This document shows, piece by piece, positions 5,231 through 8,493 of a stretch of 8,493 nt of DNA; the first letter of the stretch is position 1; the number at the start of each line of letters is the position of its first letter. The position numbers and the translations under genes were made by a program. Source of the DNA: Candidatus Zhuqueibacterota bacterium (lineage in GTDB: Bacteria > Zhuqueibacterota > Zhuqueibacteria > Residuimicrobiales > Krinioviventaceae); NCBI GenBank assembly GCA_003854995.1, contig RQOI01000275.1, positions 1 through 8,493 of the forward strand. The letters are read 5' to 3'. Below the pieces are notes generated by a model. It saw only the letters and a program-made list of their open reading frames with translations, did not search any database and had not been told where the DNA came from.

Positions 5231-6208
5231 ATGGCGAAAATCCAAAAACATGTCTATTGGGGTGCAATGGTTCTTTGTCTGTTTTACCTGACGTGCGATG
5301 CACCGCACAAGAATCCATTGGACCCGATGAACGGCTATCCAAAACCCTCCTTGCGCGGCCGCGTCCAGACGATGCGCGTGCCGCCCGTTGCCATCGCAGG
5401 CGTCAAGGTGACGTGGCAGCCCGGCCAACAGTATACGTTCACCGACGAAGCGGGATATTATCATTTCGCCGGTCCACTGGCAGCAGACGGATTGCTGATC
5501 TTTGAAAAGGAGAGCTATCGGACGGCCGAGATCCCCGTCGAATGGCCTGCCGGTGCGAGCGTGACAAACGACGTGTTCTTGAACGCGAATCCCCAGCTGG
5601 AAGATTTTTCTCTGTACAGCATTGTCACAAATTATTATGAGCCTCGTCAACCGAGGCACGAACTGGTCGCGCGAGCTCAGTTGGGCGATGCCGAGGGTGA
5701 CATTGATTCGGTCTATATCGAATGCGCCGCCCTGGCCATAAAGGCTCATCTCCAATACGATGTCCTGGAAAGAGTGTTCGAGCGCTCTTTCTCGGCGTCG
5801 GATTTGCACTTGATGTCGCTCCGCCAGGTCGTTGGCTTTGATTTCAATCTGTGCGTCATTGACAGATTTGGCTATCGATTCAATCTTGGCCAGGAACGGC
5901 TCGCTCGCGTCATCACCGACGAGATTGTCATAGATTCGCCGAACAACAGCGAGTTGGCGCCTAAAAACGTGATCCTCAAGTGGTTCCACTTTGATCCAGG
6001 ATTCAAATTCACATTTGATGTCAAAATTCACACAGATGACGATTTCACTCCCGATCTCATCTGGGAGCGAGCGGGAATTGCCGCCGACGCAGATTCGGTG
6101 AGCGCCTATGTTCCGCTAGCATCCGATTATGTGTGGGAGATCTGGTGCGTCGACGAATTTGCCAACCGCGCTCGATCAAAACAGGGATCATTCAGGGTGA
6201 TAAACTAG
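5231..6208 (+). CDS. Lipoprotein with carboxypeptidase-regulatory-like domain and C-terminal Ig/Fn3-like domain
   Basis: A 325-residue protein. Residues 1-21 are a signal peptide with lipobox Y-L-T-C, predicting lipidation at Cys22. It is followed by DAPHKNPLDPMNG, a linker style I associate with lipoproteins of KSB1/Calditrichota-like bacteria. Residues about 40-118 look like a carboxypeptidase regulatory-like beta-sandwich: LRGRVQT, AIAGVKVTWQPG, then YTFTDEAGYYHFAGPLAADG, the usual turn where a ligand or loop is exposed. The middle part (120-230) is not recognised. Residues about 232-325 begin IDSPNNSELAPKNVILKW, typical of an Ig/fibronectin-III-like repeat, and end in alternating strands. 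No enzyme motif is visible, so a surface or periplasmic binding or structural role is inferred. Only GAG seven bases upstream serves as a ribosome site. It is followed after one base by the sigma-54 activator and is presumably co-transcribed with it. Confidence 0.75.
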   Translation: MAKIQKHVYWGAMVLCLFYLTCDAPHKNPLDPMNGYPKPSLRGRVQTMRVPPVAIAGVKVTWQPGQQYTFTDEAGYYHFAGPLAADGLLIFEKESYRTAEIPVEWPAGASVTNDVFLNANPQLEDFSLYSIVTNYYEPRQPRHELVARAQLGDAEGDIDSVYIECAALAIKAHLQYDVLERVFERSFSASDLHLMSLRQVVGFDFNLCVIDRFGYRFNLGQERLARVITDEIVIDSPNNSELAPKNVILKWFHFDPGFKFTFDVKIHTDDDFTPDLIWERAGIAADADSVSAYVPLASDYVWEIWCVDEFANRARSKQGSFRVIN

Positions 6209-6209
6209 A

Positions 6210-7691
6210 GTGACAAAAGAGATCAAAGTCAAAAATCTGGCTGTTCTGGAACAAGAACAGTTTGATGTCTTGCTGCACATCAGCGCCTTGCTGAACGCTG
6301 CCATTTATCACGACAATCTGGTGGCGGATTCACTGGATCTGATCATACGCGCCTTGCAGGCGGAGCGTGGTCTTTTTGCCAGGCGGGAAAAGGCAAATAG
6401 CTTTAATATCATTGCAGCGCGCAATATAGACAAGCAGGATATCTCAGATCTGAGCGTGTTTTCGTCCGGCATACTCAATAGAGTGATGGATACGCAGAAG
6501 CCGTGCCTCTATCACGATGTCCCGAGCGACCCAACGGTCTCACAATTTCAAAGCATCCAGATTCACAATATAAAGTCTGTGATCGGCGTTCCCATTTTCC
6601 TGCATGGTGACATCTGGGGCGTCATCCTCATCGACAGTCGGGGTAATCGCGCCGGCTTTACGCAGGAAAATCTAACTTTCCTCGAGTTTTTTTCCAACAT
6701 GGTCTCTCTCGCGCTCGATAAAATCATCGCCATGGAATCTCTCTCGGACGAGAACCAGATCCTGCGAAATCAGTTGGAGATGCACCGCGCGATCCCGGAC
6801 ATGGTCGGTGACTGCCCGGCGATGCAGCGCGTCGCAGATTTGATCTTTCGCGTTGCCAAGACCGATGCCACCGTGTTACTCTTGGGCGAGAGCGGCACGG
6901 GCAAAGACCTCGCGGCGCAGGCCATTCACAAATTGAGCGGTCGCAAAGACAAACCCTATATCGCGCAGTTTTGCGGCTCGATTCCCGACACTTTGCTGGA
7001 GAGTGAGTTGTTCGGCTATAAAAAGGGCGCTTTTTCCGGCGCCGCAGCGGATAAAAAGGGTCTGTTTGAGGTCGCTTCCGGCGGCACTTTCTTCCTGGAT
7101 GAAATCGGCGATGTGTCGGCAGCGACGCAGTCAAAGCTGCTGCGGGTCCTGCAAAATCAGGAGATCATCCGCCTGGGCGACACGCAGGTCAAGACCGTCG
7201 ATGTTCGCATCATCGCTGCCACGAACCACAATCTCAGACAGCTTGTCGCAGAGCGACGGTTTCGCGAAGATCTGTACTACCGGCTGAACGTCTTTCCCAT
7301 CACCCTGCCGCCGCTTCGAGAACGTCGATCTGACATCATCCTGCTGGCGCAACACTTTGTTAAAAAGCAAAATCGAAAAATAACAATTCCTCCGGCGACA
7401 ATGAATAAACTCATGGACTTTGACTGGCCGGGCAACGTCCGGCAGCTGGAAAATGTACTGCAGCGCGCCCTCATCCTGTGCGATAGCGCAACGCTGACGC
7501 CGGACTATATTTTTCTGGAAGAAGATAGTAAAGGTCGATGCTTCCACGGCACACTCAAGGACATTGAAAAGGAGGTGTTGTTGAGCCGGCTGAAAGAGTT
7601 TGACAATAATCGCACGCGTGCGGCGCACTCACTCGGTGTGTCGGTTCGCTGGGTGCAACTAAAATTGAAAGAGATAGAGAGTCAGGATTGA
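6210..7691 (+). CDS. GAF-domain sigma-54-dependent transcriptional activator (bEBP)
   Basis: A 493-residue protein starting at GTG 6210, one base after the lipoprotein stop, with AGGGTG about 12 bases upstream. Residues about 20-170 form a GAF sensor domain (LNAAIYHDNLVADSLDLII; IKSVIGVPIFLHGDIWGVILIDS), followed by a short coiled linker (170-195). The AAA+ sigma-54 interaction domain (about 198-435) has Walker A GESGTGKD (226-233), the sigma-54 contact loop GAFSGA (273-278, Ser for the usual Thr), Walker B GGTFFLDEIGD (291-301), sensor I IIAATNHNL (334-342), arginine finger region FREDLYYRLN (351-360) and sensor II WPGNVRQLENV (406-416). A Fis-type helix-turn-helix closes it (NRTRAAHSLGVSVRWVQLKLKE, 467-488). 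It should hydrolyse ATP to open sigma-54 promoters, controlled by a ligand or signal at the GAF domain. There is no receiver domain, so it is not a two-component regulator. Its targets are unknown. Confidence 0.93.
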   Translation: MTKEIKVKNLAVLEQEQFDVLLHISALLNAAIYHDNLVADSLDLIIRALQAERGLFARREKANSFNIIAARNIDKQDISDLSVFSSGILNRVMDTQKPCLYHDVPSDPTVSQFQSIQIHNIKSVIGVPIFLHGDIWGVILIDSRGNRAGFTQENLTFLEFFSNMVSLALDKIIAMESLSDENQILRNQLEMHRAIPDMVGDCPAMQRVADLIFRVAKTDATVLLLGESGTGKDLAAQAIHKLSGRKDKPYIAQFCGSIPDTLLESELFGYKKGAFSGAAADKKGLFEVASGGTFFLDEIGDVSAATQSKLLRVLQNQEIIRLGDTQVKTVDVRIIAATNHNLRQLVAERRFREDLYYRLNVFPITLPPLRERRSDIILLAQHFVKKQNRKITIPPATMNKLMDFDWPGNVRQLENVLQRALILCDSATLTPDYIFLEEDSKGRCFHGTLKDIEKEVLLSRLKEFDNNRTRAAHSLGVSVRWVQLKLKEIESQD

Positions 7692-7695
7692 GCCG

Positions 7696-8493
7696 ATGGA
7701 CGGCAGCGGAGATAACGTTCTTTTTGACAAATTTGAAATCCTCGACTGTTTGAAAAAGGATGTCGGCGTCGGCGTCTATATTGCGAACCACATCTATCTC
7801 GGCAAACGCATTTTGCTCAAAACATTGGATCGCGAACACATTCCGGATCCAACAATGCTCTCCCGCTTTCAACGGGAAGCCAAAACGCTGGCGCAACTGG
7901 ACCATCCCAATATCATTGACGTGCTTGACTTTGGCACGCTGGGTCAGTTCTTTTACATATCGTTCGAATATTTTAAAAGTCGAACGCTGCGCGAGGTCAT
8001 TCGAGCGGGCGATTTGCGTAATGATCAAAAGCGACATGTCCTGGTTCAACTCCTTCGCGGCCTTGACTATGCGCATGCCAGGCAGGTCATCCATCGCGAT
8101 ATCAAACCCGAGAACATACTGCTCGATGATGAAAATCGGCTCAAAATCGCCGATTTTGGCCTGGCGCATATTCGCGGCGAGGCATCGTTCACACAACAGG
8201 CGTCCATTGTCGGGACTCCCAGCTATATGTCGCCCGAGCAGATACGCGGCGAAGAATTGACCGCACAGAGCGACCTGTTCTCGACCGGCATCGTGGCGTA
8301 CGAGCTGTTCACAGGCAGCCATCCGTTTCTGGGCGCTGATGTCGGCGCGACGTTGAACAATATCTTGTCGCGACAAGTCACGGCAGCAGAGATTCAAAAC
8401 GACGACGTGCGCGCTGTGATTGACGGCTTGTTGCAGAAAAAGGCGCACGAGCGGCTGCGCTCGGCGGCAGAGGCGCTGCACGCCCTCGGTGAG
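7696..8493 (+). CDS. Hanks-type serine/threonine protein kinase with degenerate glycine loop (partial, runs off right edge)
   Basis: 266 codons, open to the window edge. ATG 7696 lies four bases after the activator's stop, with AGGA (7684-7687) 8 bases upstream. The kinase domain occupies almost the whole fragment: VYIANHIYLGKRILLKTL (27-44) with the ATP-anchoring Lys42, QREAKTL with alpha-C Glu61, DHPNIIDVLDFG (69-80), the catalytic loop HRDIKPEN (133-140) with Asp135 as base, DFG (153-155), the activation segment ending VGTPSYMSPEQ (172-182), SDLFSTGIVAYELFTG (192-207) and the late Arg253 in HERLRSAAE. It should therefore be catalytically competent. The glycine loop is unusual: canonical G-x-G-x-x-G positions are Lys20, Asp22 and Val25, with glycines displaced to 24 and 26. 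The C-terminal region, which in such kinases often carries sensor, TPR or propeller domains, lies outside the window. Tight coupling to the GAF-sigma-54 gene suggests a joint signalling pathway. Confidence 0.9.
   Translation, partial: MDGSGDNVLFDKFEILDCLKKDVGVGVYIANHIYLGKRILLKTLDREHIPDPTMLSRFQREAKTLAQLDHPNIIDVLDFGTLGQFFYISFEYFKSRTLREVIRAGDLRNDQKRHVLVQLLRGLDYAHARQVIHRDIKPENILLDDENRLKIADFGLAHIRGEASFTQQASIVGTPSYMSPEQIRGEELTAQSDLFSTGIVAYELFTGSHPFLGADVGATLNNILSRQVTAAEIQNDDVRAVIDGLLQKKAHERLRSAAEALHALGE

Noticed and set aside
5177..6031. 284-codon minus-strand ORF opposite the lipoprotein gene
   Set aside because: No recognisable domain; it lies antisense to a gene with a clear signal peptide, regulatory-like domain and operon context.
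7555..8481. 308-codon minus-strand ORF opposite the kinase
   Set aside because: The plus strand carries HRD, DFG and SPE kinase motifs in order; the antisense frame has no family features and also overlaps the activator's 3' end.

Overview
This 8.5 kb window looks like ordinary bacterial chromosome of roughly 50% GC. It holds one partial gene at each edge and about seven genes or gene remnants between them. I see no RNA gene, insertion sequence, CRISPR array or integrase. Three proteins begin with lipoprotein-type signal peptides. One of these has the Cys-...-NPLDP start that I associate with lipoproteins of the FCB-type candidate phyla (KSB1, Calditrichota and relatives). Together with a GAF-sigma-54 activator followed by a Hanks-type kinase, this suggests an uncultured Gram-negative of that broad group. 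The phylum is inference, not proof.

Left part (1-2264). The 5' end of a PLP-dependent acyl-CoA transferase-like gene leaves the window on the minus strand. A 320-base AT-rich spacer separates it from a plus-strand gene for a secreted ThuA-like protein. Next comes a lipoprotein gene for a seven-bladed Ycf48/HCF136-like beta-propeller. It is broken twice: an in-frame TGA lies in an insertion before the fifth blade motif, and a frameshift falls just before the seventh. It looks like a decaying pseudogene unless the assembly is wrong.

Middle part (2265-4967). A minus-strand lipoprotein carries two tandem LEA-2/WHy domains. It is divergent from a plus-strand parvulin-type peptidyl-prolyl isomerase without a signal peptide, which may be preceded by a 41-residue ORF overlapping its start codon. 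The isomerase converges on a complete minus-strand deoC (deoxyribose-phosphate aldolase).

Right part (5231-8493). A tight plus-strand operon encodes a lipoprotein with a carboxypeptidase-regulatory-like domain, a GAF/AAA+/Fis sigma-54 activator, and a serine/threonine kinase that runs off the window. Spacings are 1 and 4 bases. The kinase keeps its catalytic residues but has lost the usual glycine pattern of the nucleotide-binding loop. This three-gene signalling unit is the most interesting part of the window. A plausible reading, which is inference only, is a cell-envelope component produced together with a cytoplasmic kinase and a GAF-gated transcription activator.
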